From Cyathus striatus (taxonomy: Eukaryota; Basidiomycota; Agaricomycetes; Agaricales; Nidulariaceae), in the NCBI GenBank assembly GCA_025738555.1, contig JAOVFP010000004.1:2356001-2420000 (forward strand): a DNA stretch of 64,000 nucleotides, in the 5' to 3' direction. The translations under genes and the position numbers were made by a program. Of this stretch, positions 11,336 through 23,285 are shown in pieces (positions within the stretch are counted from its first letter, which is position 1; the number at the start of each line of letters is the position of its first letter). The notes under the pieces are model-generated. The model was not told where the DNA came from, did no database searches, and saw only the letters and a program-made list of their open reading frames with translations.

Positions 11336-12640
11336 GCACATAGGAAATTCCATTGTCATGGGTGAAAGTTGATTTCACATAATGACATGAATACAGCTAA
11401 ATCACTCAAAGATAGAAAAGCAAACACTTAGAAAACTTAATAATACCTTAACAAACAACACTTAATATGCACTTCTATTTCACTATTAATCAGAAAAACC
11501 ATACACAAGTAACTAATCAATACACTAACAAATGGAGCTACATAAACACTAATAGTCCATCACCAATCAGAACAATTATACACAAACAAGTAACTACAAT
11601 ACCAGCTCATTATTAATCAAGATAAACATACACAAATACTTAGTCATACTACTGGACCAGCACTAATCAGAATAAATATCATCATACAACAACTACACCA
11701 AGACTAATATGTACAAACAATTATACCCTGTACAAAATAAGAAAGCCTTCAGGTACAAACAAAAGAGCACCATTGTTCTCAAGAGCTATTAATAGCACAA
11801 TCATTGTGCTAAATATACCCATTGTCTAAGATGCTGACTCATGCATCCTAAATTGGAGAACAATGGAGAAAAGGATGACTCATACTTTCCCCAGTTGGAG
11901 AACAATGGGAAAGTAGGTGTGGGATATGATTAGTCAGCAGGAGGGTAAAAGGCATATAAGGAAGAGGAATTGGCCTGTAGAATTAACAACTTATACCTAG
12001 TTTACATTTGTTTGTATCCCTTTGCAGTTGCAGCACACAACCCTTACCTACTAAATATAACCTATATACTTCCTCTCTACCCAGTACACGTATTGTCAGA
12101 GTCACATATAAAGCGTCAACAGTAAAGTGTGAAACTAATTTGTATTATTTGTGTCTACTCAGATAGTAAGGCACTGTATCTTTGTAAAGTAACAGCAGCA
12201 GCAGCATTGTATTTGTGTCCACTCAGATAGTGAGGCACCGTATCTTCGTAAAGTAACAGCAGCAGCAGCATCGTATTTGTGTCCACTCAGATAGTGAGAC
12301 ACCGTAACCTTGTAAATTATATATGTGCCCCAGTTGTGAAGTAAGAAGCAGAAACTGTCAGGGACCTCAGCTCTGCTTCAACCTTCAACATAATAGTGAC
12401 CTATATCTTCAGCCTACCCTTCACCTGCAAGCCCTTGCCACAATCCTAGTTGTTGTGCTTGCTATTCACCTACTCTTCTAAACTTACCTACTCACCTCTA
12501 CACTTAAATATACACCTGTGTTCATCACCAAACCTCTTGAGTTAAGGAGAATATCTACAAATAATATCCCCCAACACTCAGGTGCAAAGCATGAACAAAG
12601 TCACTTCCTGCTGACCACCTTAGATATTTATTATCTTAAA
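11336..12640. other. Unassigned stretch with a 70-bp tandem repeat
   Basis: No gene recognised. At 12143-12310 a unit containing 'gtgtctactcagatagt' followed by 'gtaaagtaacagcagcagca' is repeated about 2.5 times at roughly 70-base spacing. The surroundings (a 'ggcatataaggaag' TATA-like stretch near 11951 and an end in 'cccccaacac' near 12568) would fit a decayed long terminal repeat, but no partner or TG...CA boundary was found. Confidence 0.35.
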
Positions 12641-12644
12641 CTGA

Positions 12645-14105
12645 CACCGTGCATGCACAAAAGTGAGTGTGATTGAGTGTGCCATGCTCAAGGCCACATT
12701 TTCACGCTCAAGGTATTTATATTAGCTCTAAATGGCCTATTTTTAAGTCAAATAGAATGTAAATCAAATGTACATATGAGTTTTTTATGCTGTGTCTTAT
12801 TGTAACTGTGAGTGAGGTTTTTAATCGAGATACGAAGTCAAATGTTGAAGAATTATATTTATATTTCATGCTCAAACTTGTGCATGCACACTCATTTTTC
12901 ATGCTCAAGGTGTGAGCATGCATTGAGCGTAATAGGTAGCTTTCTATCACACTATTGATACATCTTTATTTTAGCTTGGAGTCACTGTGAGTGTGGATAT
13001 GTAATAGATTCACACTCATGCTCACTCTCTTTTAAAATTCACTTGAGCATGAGGGTGAATGTGAAATCTATTCACACTCACACATATTTCTTTTAGCTTA
13101 GAGTGAGCATGATCATAGATATGTATTATTCACTCTCACTCTCACTCTGTTAAATTCATTTGAACTTGAGCATGAACATGAAATCAATTCATGCTCATAC
13201 ATATCTACTGCAAGTGTTGAGCGTGAGTGTGAATCTACACTCTGTTAAATTCATTTGAACTTGAGCATGAACATGAAATCAATTCACGCTCACACATATC
13301 TACTGCAAGTGTTGAGCATGAGTGTAGATATGTAATAGATTCACACTCACACTCACTCTCTATTAAAATTTGCTTGAATGTGAAATTTATTCACACTCAC
13401 ACATATTTCTTTTAACTTAGAGTGAGCATGATCATGGATATGTATTATTCACTCTCATGCTCCCTCTATTAAAATTCATTTGAACTTGAGCATGAACATG
13501 ACATCAATTCATGCTCACACATATCTACTACAAGTGTATGTGATTTATATCTTTCTTTTAGCTTAGAGTGGGCATGAGTGCAGATATGTATTTTTCATAA
13601 TCACACTCACTCTATTAAAATTCATTTCAATGTGATGCTGTAAGTGAGCATGAGCATGGATATGTACATATTCACTTCACGCTCACTCTCAATTATAATT
13701 CATTCATTTTAGCATGGGTGCAAATATTACATTTATTCATGCTCATGCTATCAATCTCATTCCAGTCTTGTATTAGTAATTTCAAATCAATGGCACCCTT
13801 ATTATAATCTGGATCGCAAATTTAAACCATTGATTCTGCTTGTAATATATATATACTTCTTTGATTATTACATCACAGTGCTTAATATATACCAAATCAT
13901 ATTAGATACACACCCCAGCACACCAAGTACCCACTGTAATAGTTGATTTATAACAGCCAGTTTTTTCATGCTCATATAAAATTTATTCACACTCACATAT
14001 AGGATATTTATGCACAGGGTCAAATTTCCACACTCACCTAGTGAGCATGGAAATTCAATCCTGTGCATGCACACTCAACTCATGCTCACTTTTGTGCATG
14101 CCCGG
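12645..14105. mobile_element. TIR element filled with GTGAG/CTCAC inverted motifs
   Basis: The outer ends are inverted copies of GTGCATGCACAAAAGTGAG (left, about 12649) and CTCACTTTTGTGCATGCCC (right, ends about 14103). The interior (12960-13750) is a series of diverged units of roughly 100-150 bases, each alternating 'ttgagcatgagtgtgaat' type and 'attcacactcactctctatt' type motifs, so that much of it can fold on itself. There is no coding sequence; open frames such as 13868-14074 cross the repeats. It resembles a MITE or foldback element enlarged by internal satellite growth. No target duplication was seen. Confidence 0.6.
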
Positions 14106-14114
14106 AATTTTCTT

Positions 14115-14325
14115 GCTGCCCTAATTTTTCGAGTTCCCTCAAATTCAATTTTCAAAATTTAAAGTATACAGTAACTATAAACTGATCACTACTATTGCTA
14201 CCACAGCTCTCTGCCCTGCACCCAGCCTGATTTCTTCTACATTTCCCATGAACTCTGCCCACCTTTATTTACTTCTGTTTGCATGCAGTGTCGAACCATC
14301 ACATCTATCATACACAAATAAATAA
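14115..14325. repeat. GAGTT-family flank copy
   Basis: 'taatttttcgagttccctca' followed by the same unique stretch as at 395-535 ('cactactattgctaccacag', 'catttcccatgaactctgcc', 'catcacatctatcatacaca'). This direct copy lies immediately right of the TIR element. 14326-15015 beyond it holds nothing recognisable; a short minus-strand frame at 14432-14653 has no family resemblance. Confidence 0.65.
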
Positions 14326-15020
14326 AATAAGGCCAGCAAGCAGCAGGGCCCACTACCTAACATACTTTTTTTGTTTGTTATTTAGTAAGTCATTTTGTTG
14401 ATGAAAACATTTATTTCTGTTAAGGGTATGTCTACTCCAGTGTGTAATTTATATAAACATTGACATGTTGGAATGTGGGAAGGTGAAGGATGTGACAAAT
14501 TATGGTTGTGTATGAAGGTTTCCTAGATGTCATTTTTGAGTCAGAAATGTATGGGAAATTTGGGGTATGTAAAGTTGAAAGTACTAACCTTGCATATGTG
14601 TAGTCATACAACCATCTATTCATATACCTCAAGCCCTGTACCATTGTAGACATATCCCATCTGCTCCAAGCAATACATTATGGAGGGGCACTAGCACTAT
14701 GCAACTTCTCTCCTGCTGTGCATGTTATACCCTAACCTTGTTGTTATCCATCATCACTGGCAACTACTATGTCATTATCAGTGCTCATCTATACCCTCCC
14801 TACACCACACCATCCACCACACACTGCACATTTCAGACATCCCAAGGCCCACAATCGTCAAACAAGAGCATGAAACTATGTTGACCCAAGTGCTGAATTG
14901 CTTTTGTAGTTTGCCAACAGTGTGCATTGTTGTTAGTCTAGATATTAGAGCTGTGTACAAGTACTCCAGTTTACAATTGATTGCTTGCATAGATTGATTC
15001 TTCATTCTATTCTTGGTGGG

Positions 15021-15700
15021 TGTCACGACTGTGCCCCTAGCCTGACTTGGCGGCGGAGTATGAGAGGGTAACTGCGAAGAAACGAGGGGTGAGTAATAGA
15101 TGAAGGTGGAGGACGATAACTCAGGGGGTAGGACTTCAGCTTCAGCTTATGTGCTGCGCCCCTGGGATTCCTGGTCCTAGATTTCGGAGTAAGGGCAAGG
15201 CCCTTTGGAGAAGACGAGAGACAGAAGACGAGAGACAGAAGACGAGAGACAGAAGATGAGAGGTGTAACTCAAGTCAGACTAAAGGGTGAGGATGTAGTT
15301 CAATACAAAACTAAAGACTAAAGTACAAATCGAGTATTACTTAAATACTGGAGACTTGGAGTAAGTAAAAGCCAGCGGAGAAGTACAGTCAGGGTAGGCA
15401 TATGTAGAATGAAGACTATAACTAATTAAACATAATAAAACATGTTGGAGAAGTGAGCACATATGGCAGTGTAAAGTGAAACAGATAGTGGCACACTTAA
15501 GAATGATAAGTGACTCACTATGATATGTATACTACATTACTGAGGGGATAGCTCAGTAGAATGGAAGGAAGAAAACAAGAGTAATCTATGTACAGTAATC
15601 AATAAGTAATATTAAGAGCATAAGCAAAGTTCGGAGTAAGCAAAGGAAAAGGTGGAGTAAGGGACTAGGAGCTCAGAGGTAGGTGATACAGGATATGACA
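15021..15700 (+). repeat. Solo LTR, copy 1 (680 bp, TSD GTGGG)
   Basis: Starts TGTCACGACTGTGCCCC and ends CAGGATATGACA, with the direct repeat GTGGG at 15016-15020 and 15701-15705. It aligns along its whole length with 38385-39046. This copy has lost many CpG sites that copy 2 retains (for example 'agtatgagagggtaactgcg' against 'agtacgagagggtgactgcg') and has a three-fold 17-base repeat 'gacgagagacagaagac' that is single in copy 2. A solo LTR arises by recombination between the two LTRs of a complete element. No internal retrotransposon sequence belonging to it is present in the window. Confidence 0.85.
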
Positions 15701-15862
15701 GTGGGTCATATGTATTGGCTGGGCTCAAGTGAACCTTTCACTGCACTATGTCAAATTGTATTTACACATAGTAAATGTCTAGCATTAATTTCATATCTAT
15801 AACTAATCTACATTCATAATATGATATGATTAGAGTACTAAATCTTTATTTAGCTTAAACTT

Positions 15863-17489
15863 GAGGTCTTTACACTCACCCCCCCATTCCGTCTGGACTC
15901 TGGGTGGACTCCGTGGATTCCACAGATTCCTGATGGACTCCTGCTGGACTTTGGCTGAATGTGTTTTAGCAGCAAGTCCAGCTATTTTTGTTGAGTCCAG
16001 TCCTGTTCAAGTCTGTCTCAAGTCCACCAGGAGTCCACCCAGAATCTATTGAATAGTGGGAGTCTGGCTAGTTCAACAGGAATTCCAGCAGACTAAATCC
16101 TTACGGAGTCTGACTGGACTCAACAGGACTCCTGCCGGAACATTGGAATAGCTAGATTACATTTACTTTATATTAATTAATATTACAGTAAGTACTAGTA
16201 CTGTATCAAAAATAAATACATACATTGTCCACAGCACAGTTTGAACTTGTGTCAACTCAAGTATTACATAATCATAAGTTCAAATGCTTATGCGCGCAAC
16301 CGATACACTACAATAGTGTTATAATTATAATGCATATTACACAATATGTAGGGTGCTCACTTGTGTGCACCGTACACATTCAGCAACTCCCATCTTGGCC
16401 ATGTCACAAGTCACGACAATGTTCACTCCTTCCCTCTCACTCTCTCCTCCTCCTCTCCCCTCCTCTCCTGCACTCCCCCTCCTCCCCTCCCCCTCCCTCT
16501 TCCTCCCCTCCTTCTCACCTCCTCTCCTCCTCCTTGCCTCCTCTCCCCTCCTTCACAATGACAACGACATGATGAGGGAATGACAATGATGCGCAGGTGA
16601 TGACAACAATGGGGGATGGACGACAAGGGAGGAAGCATGGGGACATGGGGAGTGAGAGAGGAGGCACAACAAGGGGGAGAGTGCAAGGGGGAGAGGGGGC
16701 ACATTGAAGAGGGGAGGTGCATCAAGGAGGGGGCATGTCGAGGAGGGGGCACATCGAGAGGGAGGGGTATGCATTGAGTGGGAGGGGGAAGCGTTGAGAG
16801 GGAGGACACATCAAGAGGGAGGGGGACGTGTTGAGAGGGAGGGGAGTGCATTGAGAGGGAAGGGAGCATGTTGAGAGGGAAGGGAGTGCGTTGAGCGGGA
16901 GGGGAACACATTGAGAGGGAGGACACATCAAGAGGGAGGGGGACACATCAAGAAGGAGGGGGATGCGTCAAGAGAGAGGGGGATGCGAGAGGGAGGGGAG
17001 GTGGGCATGACAAATAGGGAAGTGCGACGTGGGGGGAGGGCGTGGCAGTGATGAGATGGGGAGAAAAATAAGGGAGATGCAGTGAGAGGGAGGGAGAGGT
17101 GCAACAAAGAGCGAGTGCCATGTCGACAATAAGCGCTTTCCCGCCTGTTGTTGTTGTCAAGAGTGCCAGGTGGGAGCATGGGAAATGAAATTGGGGAGCA
17201 GTGGGGAGTAAATTATAGAAAATAAATAAAAATATGTAAATTAATTGTAATAAATTTATTTGTTCTGATTATTTTAAATGAATTTTCGTAATTTATTTAA
17301 TTCTTTTCACCTTAAGTTCACTTCAAATAATTACTATAGTGAATTTGGTGATGAGTTGATTTACACTGGTAGATACAAAGTCCATCAGGAATCCATTAGG
17401 ACTCCACCAGGACTCCAGGTGGACAATTGGATATCCAGCTGGAGTCCACCCAGAGTCTGGACGGACTGGGGGGGGAGTGTAAAGTACTG
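15863..17489 (+). mobile_element. hAT-like non-autonomous element, copy 1 (1627 bp, 8-bp TSD)
   Basis: Flanked by TTAAACTT at 15855-15862 and 17490-17497. The ends are GAGGTCTTTACACTCACCCC and GGGGAGTGTAAAGTACTG, imperfect inverted repeats, followed inward by inverted GGACTCC/GGAGTCC-rich subterminal repeats (15880-16150 and 17375-17465). The centre (16430-17110) is a pyrimidine/purine-strand-biased minisatellite of CTCCCC and 'gttgagagggaggggg' units. The 8-bp duplication and short ends fit the hAT superfamily. No transposase is present; long open frames in the centre (for example 16423-16926 minus) are low-complexity artefacts of the repeats. A second copy of nearly equal length lies inverted at 23415-25044. 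Confidence 0.8.
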
Positions 17490-17856
17490 TTAAACTTGAT
17501 GTTTTGGGCATGTAAATAATATAGCACCATACTGTTACCACACAGAAACATATGCCAATATCTTCCAGTGAAGCATCACTGTTCCAGTCAACTGCTTCAT
17601 TGGGAGAATGATCCAATGCTTATGTCAAACTACACACTAGAATTGTGAAATATAGATATATCATTAAGCCAAGACACTAAAATTTAGTGTCAATGTGATA
17701 TCAAGAATAAGTTAAAGTGCACAGACCTTGTCCAATCTCAAAGGGCTTCAGGTAGCTCACTACCAATGACTTCCCCCTCCCATTTGACACATCTCAGCTA
17801 CCCACCAACTTCATCTCACATTCCACAGTGCTCAATTGCATTGACAGGCTGACAAT

Positions 17857-18120
17857 ATGCCTGGTATGAAATGGGCAGAGGTTGATCAAGAGGCTCAGTT
17901 GAAGCAAAAATTCAATGAATATCTCATCATTTATCCAAACTGTGCATCACAGAAGGAATTTTACATCAAGAGCTGCCAGATGTTTTTTGAGAAGTGGGGT
18001 ATATGTCCAATGAAGGACAGGAGGGGTGGCCAGGTACAGCTTGTTGGAACTCTTGAGGAGTTGCACAGAAATCAGAATTGTGTGAGTATTTCGCTTTTTT
18101 TACACAGTACTATATTCTGA
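17857..18120 (+). CDS. Hypothetical short coding piece
   Basis: The 87-codon frame begins MPGMKWAEVDQEAQLKQKF and contains LIIYPNCASQKEFYIKSCQM, KWGICPMKD and LVGTLEELHRNQN, then runs into a probable GTGAGT splice donor at about 18080 (after CAGAATTGT). The amino-acid composition is balanced and protein-like, unlike the low-complexity frames around it. It may be a first exon of a gene or a captured gene scrap; no continuation was recognised. I cannot assign a family. Its CpG-poor surroundings argue that it is not a conserved active gene. Confidence 0.3.
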   Translation: MPGMKWAEVDQEAQLKQKFNEYLIIYPNCASQKEFYIKSCQMFFEKWGICPMKDRRGGQVQLVGTLEELHRNQNCVSISLFLHSTIF

Positions 18121-18885
18121 CTTTACTGCAGTGAATTCAGTCTTGGTTCCAAAACACTACTCATTTCCCATTGGTTTAGAACCACACACTTCAAAATCTA
18201 AAAACTCACTGGTGTTTTACTGCTGTTTCAGCTCACAGATATATTACACACTCTCTCCAATGATTTCATTACTAGGTATTATGTACATGTTGAAAGCCAC
18301 ACATGAACTACAGACAACACAGAAAGAGAATATGAATACAAAAAGAAGCAGAGAAAGACAAGAAAGTGAATAGTGATGAATGGAAGGTGGGTAATAGAGG
18401 TAAAGGAATGAAAGGCAGGGGAATTGAATGGAACTCAGAGGGAGGAAGGAAGGGGGTAATGTGATCTTAATGATGTACATTGTTAGTGGGAATGTTGGGA
18501 GGAATTTGGATGATTGGAGTGGGTTGTTGGTAGCCCCTAACATGTCAGACCACAACCATTGGCTTTGAGGTACTAATGTCAAGAATGAAGGCTAAGGGAA
18601 AGAGTGACATATACATACATTCAGATTATATAAGTACTCAGTCTGAAATGTAAAGAATGAAATGAACAAAGATCCTGGTGGAAAGCATTGGGCTGAATCA
18701 TGAACCTGAAGAGAACACAGTGCACTAGTATGATCTGAGTTACTATTCTTGGGTTGTTTGAATTATTAGCTTGAATTTATTATCATTTGAAGCATGTAAA
18801 AAGTATGAGAACAAGAGTAACAAAGAGTGTGGATGGTAGTAGATGGTTATTATAGAGGAAAAATGATCATATAGTCAAGGATGAA

Positions 18886-19455
18886 GTGTCATGTCCCATT
18901 CTATTCCACTATGGACAAGAACCTCAGAGGAGATAGTCTAAGTAGTGGAGTAACTTGTAACATATTAGTAGGGTGTGTGGAGGTAGTGAACAAGTACAGG
19001 AGTAGTGGAATGTTGGCTTCAACTTGTGTGTTGCGCCCTTTGGACTTCCAGTTCTGTATTTAGAACAAAGTGGAGTAAGTGGCAAAATAGCGGAGTTGGC
19101 TCAAGGCTCAAGTGGGAGAAAGGGTGTAAATGTAGTTGATTTGAAACTGAAGTCTATCTACATTACAGGAGTAGTTTATATAGTAAACTACTTTGTCCAA
19201 ATGCATATGGAGTAATGCCCATGGGTATGTGGCATCCTAGGGGTAAGTAGACTCCATGAAATGTAGACCATGGTAAACTAGTAGTACACCTCTAGATTAT
19301 AGTCATAGGAGAAATAGCTGCAGCTGGAGAATGAGGTAGTAATATTTAAAGGGAAGGAACAAGTAAACAGTTACAAGTAAACATTAGTAAGAAAGAGTTT
19401 GATATATAATAAGTATACATAGTCCAGAGGAAACATACTAAAAGTGGAGTAAATC
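18886..19455 (+). repeat. Possible strongly decayed relative of the solo LTRs
   Basis: Begins TGTCATGTCCCATTC and around 19013-19170 shows the same order of pieces as the solo LTRs: 'ggcttcaacttgtgtgttgc', 'gccctttggacttccagttc', 'gtggagtaagtggc' and 'gggtgtaaatgtagttgatt'. No matching end or target duplication was found, so this is tentative. Confidence 0.35.
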
Positions 19456-19460
19456 TGGAG

Positions 19461-19626
19461 TTGACTCCAATGGTTCGGTTGCTTGGTTCAGCTGATTTTT
19501 GGCTGGTTCTGACTTGGGTTCTGACTTTGGTTCTGGAATTTAAAAAGTCTTGGAACCAAACCAGAACCAGGTTCTATCATGACCCCCCTATTTGGATTTC
19601 TGGTTTTTCATTGGTTCATGTTCTGG
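19461..19626. repeat. GGTTCTGG/CCAGAACC short-motif repeat with CATGACCCCCCT tail
   Basis: Runs of 'ggttctgacttgggttctga' and 'ggaaccaaaccagaaccagg' are followed by 'catgacccccctatt'. A related stretch at 25345-25525 has five successive CCAGAA units, inverted counterparts and the same 'ccatgacccccc' tail. Probably two members of one small repeat family. Confidence 0.45.
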
Positions 19627-19740
19627 TTCACAGCATGAGTGTTAGCCAGAATGATCATAAAAGTGTAGTGTTTTATGATTGCGGCAATCATCTATCTCAT
19701 GATTGCCTGTTTCTAATGTAACTACTATATGCCTATTACA

Positions 19741-20520
19741 ATTATAAATGGTGATCATATGCAATCATTGGTTAGTTTGAAGTGTATATTACTATTGTAG
19801 ACCTATTATAAATGGTGATCATATGCAATCATTGGTTAATATGTAGTGTATATTACTATTGTAGGCCTATTATAAATGGTGATCATATGCAATCATTGGT
19901 TAATTTGAAGTGTATATTACTATTGTAGGCTATTATAAATGGTGATCATATACAATCATTGATTAATTTGAAGTGTATATTGCTATTGTAGGCTATTATA
20001 TATGGTGATCATATGCAATCATTGGTTAATTTGAAGTGTATATTGCTATTGTAGGCCTATTATAAATGGTGATCATATGCAATCATTGGTTAACTTGAAG
20101 TGTATATTACTACTATAGACTTATTATAAACAGTGATCATATGCAATCATTGGTTAATTTGAAGTGTATATTACTATTGTAGGCCTATTATAAATGGTGA
20201 TCATATGCAATCATTGGTTAACTTGAAGTGTATATTACTACTATAGACCTATTATAAATGGTGATCATATGCAATCATTGGTTAATTTGAAGTGTATATT
20301 GCTATTGTAGGCCTATTATAAATGGTGATCATATGCAATCATTGGTTAACTTGAAGTGTATATTACTATTATAGACCTATTATAAATGGTGATCATATGC
20401 AATCATTGGTTAATATGAAGTGTATATTACTATTGTAGGCCTATTATAAATGGTGATCATATGCAATCATTGGTTAGTTTGAAGTGTATATTACTACTGT
20501 AGGCCTATTATAAATGGTGA
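19741..20520. repeat. 64-bp tandem array, left arm (about 12 units)
   Basis: Unit core 'ataaatggtgatcatatgca' + 'atcattggtta' + 'gaagtgtatattact', repeating every 64 bases with few differences (first units at 19741 and 19805). The inverted counterpart is at 22690-23285 (about 9 units). The copy number differs between arms, so the arrays expanded or contracted after the inverted arrangement was formed, or by unequal exchange. Confidence 0.85.
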
Positions 20521-21071
20521 TTTGTCACGTCATTCCTGCGCTCCACATACTTCCCGTGCACTACATTTGTCACACGTCCACACGTGTCACATTTGTCACA
20601 TCATTCCCGCGCTTCACATATTTCCCGCGCATCACACTCGTCACATTTGTCACATCATTCCCGCGCTCCACATATTTCCCGCGCATTACGTTTGTCACGC
20701 ATCCACGTGCGTCACGTTTGTCATATCATTCCCGCGCTCCACATATTTCCCGCGCATTACATTTGTCACATCATTCAAGTGCTCCATATATTTCTTGCGC
20801 ATCACACGCGTCACACTTGTCACATCATTCCCGCGCTCCACATATTTCCCGCGCATTACATTTGTCACGCATCCGCGCGCGTCACATTTGTCACATCATT
20901 CACGCGCTCCATATATTTCCCGCGCATCACACGCGTCACATTTGTCACATTATTCCCGCGCTCCACATATTTCCCGCACATTACATTTGTCACGCATCCG
21001 CGCGCGTCACATTTGTCACATCATTCCCGCGCTTCACATATTTCCCGCGCATCACACTCGTCACATTTGTC
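20521..21071. repeat. CpG-rich TGTCACA/CCCGCGC array, left arm
   Basis: About 54-bp units combining 'tttgtcacatcattcccgcg' and 'ctccacatatttcccgcgca', some with an added CGCATCCGCGCGCGTCAC-type spacer. The inverted counterpart occupies 22275-22690. CpG and CGCG are plentiful here although the surrounding DNA is nearly free of CpG. Confidence 0.8.
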
Positions 21072-21280
21072 ACGCTTTAACGCGTTTGTCACGCTTTAAC
21101 GCGTTTGTCACGCTTTAACGCGTTTGTCACGCTTTAACGCGTTTGTCACGCTTTAACGCGTTTGTCACGCTTTAACGCGTTTGTCACGCTTTAACGCGTT
21201 TGTCACGCTTTAACGCGTTTGTCACGCTTTAACGCGTTTGTCACGCTTTAACGCGTTTGTCACGCTTTAATGCGTTTGAC
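21072..21280. repeat. 19-bp array CGCTTTAACGCGTTTGTCA x 11
   Basis: Eleven consecutive units, the first ten essentially identical, the last with CG changed to TG. The unit contains the palindrome AACGCGTT. The right arm has only one corresponding unit (near 22318-22340), so this array grew on one side only and recently. Confidence 0.9.
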
Positions 21281-22274
21281 CATCACATATGTCATGTTTT
21301 TGAGATGCATGATATGTTTTTCATGTGTGTTGTGTTTGTCAAGCACTTTGCAACTTTTTGCAAATGTCACACTTTCCAATCATGAGATTTATCTGTCTCT
21401 ACAACTATTGAAATTACCATGAAAGTGGAGTAAGTATCTAATGGTACAGAGTGAATTACAAATACAGATGAAACAATATGTACTTGTAGAATTGGAAGAC
21501 TTAATATGGAAAATGACAATTGGAATGTTGTGGAATTGTGGTAGTAATAAGAAACTAGAATGAAAGATGTAGAGTGTTTATGTAGCTGGAGTCTTACCAC
21601 TATTGACAGAGCATGAGATATTTGAAAATGAGATGGTATGAGAAGTTTTTAATCAGGTCTAGAGATGTAATGAAATGACATAGTAGAAACTATAATGGTT
21701 TGTCTGGATATGAGAGATGATGAGGTTATAAAAGATCTACATATGTATGACAAATGTGAAAGAGTGGTGAATATGTAATTTCACATTACATCAAATTCAC
21801 ATGTATCAGTCATTAGATAGTCATAATTCTTGTATCAACTATTGGTTATTCTTATATCTTCAAAACACATCATAGAGTTACATACATGCTTACTCTATAT
21901 GATTACATGACACTTCTATACTGTCATATGTGTTTCTATTCTCTGACATGTGATTTTGCTCTTTTAGTATCAGTATGCATTCTTACATATGAAAACCACC
22001 TCCTGTACTTCTCTACACTTTCTTGTGCTGTGGCCATTACTTAATTGCTTTTCTATTCTTTAGTTTAGTATTCACTGAAGGCCTCTTTGCCTTTTTTTCT
22101 CTCTTGCCTAAAACAACTTACTGTTACTTCTCCATAGTCATGTGCAGTATTGTTATTGACAGGATCTGTGAAAAGTATACAAACATTTTCATTATAGACT
22201 TGCTGGAATCCCATCAACATGTTACAATCATGACACACATGCAAGCATGATGTGCTTGAAATGTATGACACTCC

Positions 22275-23285
22275 TTATAAATGTGACACATGTGACATAT
22301 GTGACGCCCTTCCAAAAAACGCACTAAAGCGTGACAAATGTGACGAATGTGATGCACGGGAAATATGTGAAGCGTGTGAATGATGTGACAAATGTAATGT
22401 GCGCGGATGAGTGACAAATGTAATGTGCGTGGATGCGTGACAAATGTAATGTGCGCAGATGCGTGACAAATGTAATGTGCGTGGATGCGTGACAAATGTA
22501 ATGTGTGCAGATGCGTGACAAATGTAATGCGCAGGAAATATGTGGAGCGCGGGAATGATGTGACAAATGTGACGAGTGTGATGCGCGGGAAATATGTGAA
22601 GCGCGGGAATGATGTGACAAATGTGACACGTGTGGACGTGTGACAAATGTAGTGCGCGGGAAGTATGTGGAGCGCAGGAATAACATGACAAATCACCATT
22701 TATAATAGGCCTACAGTAGTAATATACACTTCAAACTAACCAATGATTGCATATGATCACCATTTATAATAGGTCTACAATAGCAATATACACTTCAAAT
22801 TAACCAATGATTGCATATGATCACCATTTATAATAGGTCTATAGTAGTAATATACACTTCAAGTTAACCAATGATTGCATATGATCACCATTTATAATAG
22901 GCCTACAATAGTAATATACACTTCAAATTAACCAATGATTGCATATGATCACTGTTTATAATAAGTCTATAGTAGTAATATACACTTCAAGTTAACCAAT
23001 GATTGCATATGATCACCATATATAATAGCCTACAATAGCAATATACACTTCAAATTAATCAATGATTGTATATGATCACCATTTATAATAGCCTACAATA
23101 GTAATATACACTTCAAATTAACCAATGATTGCATATGATCACCATTTATAATAGGCCTACAATAGTAATATACACTACATATTAACCAATGATTGCATAT
23201 GATCACCATTTATAATAGGTCTACAATAGTAATATACACTTCAAACTAACCAATGATTGCATATGATCACCATTTATAATTGTAA
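22275..23285. repeat. Right-arm arrays of the foldback element
   Basis: 22275-22690 is the inverse of the CpG-rich TGTCACA array, with a local run of 'gtgacaaatgtaatgtgcg' units (22385-22530) in which CG is often changed to TG or CA. 22690-23285 is the inverse of the 64-bp array. The order mirrors the left arm exactly. Confidence 0.8.

Larger units (their letters stand above)
17498..19460. other. Mostly unassigned CpG-poor stretch
   Basis: Apart from the small open frame at 17857-18120 and a possible decayed LTR from about 18886, I see nothing nameable. CpG dinucleotides are almost absent, which suggests old methylated DNA. Confidence 0.35.

Noticed and set aside
16423..17179. Minus-strand frames rich in Pro, Ser and Leu
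   Set aside because: Produced by the CTCCC minisatellite of the hAT-like element; overlapping frames in all phases look alike.
19741..20520. Regular 64-bp repeats looking like a CRISPR array
   Set aside because: There are no variable spacers; the whole unit is repeated, in a eukaryotic transposon with a mirrored copy at 22690-23285.
20514..21118. Long open frames (up to 198 codons) in three phases
   Set aside because: They are translations of the TGTCACA/CCCGCGC array with repeating His-Ile-Cys-type strings in every phase; no coding signal.
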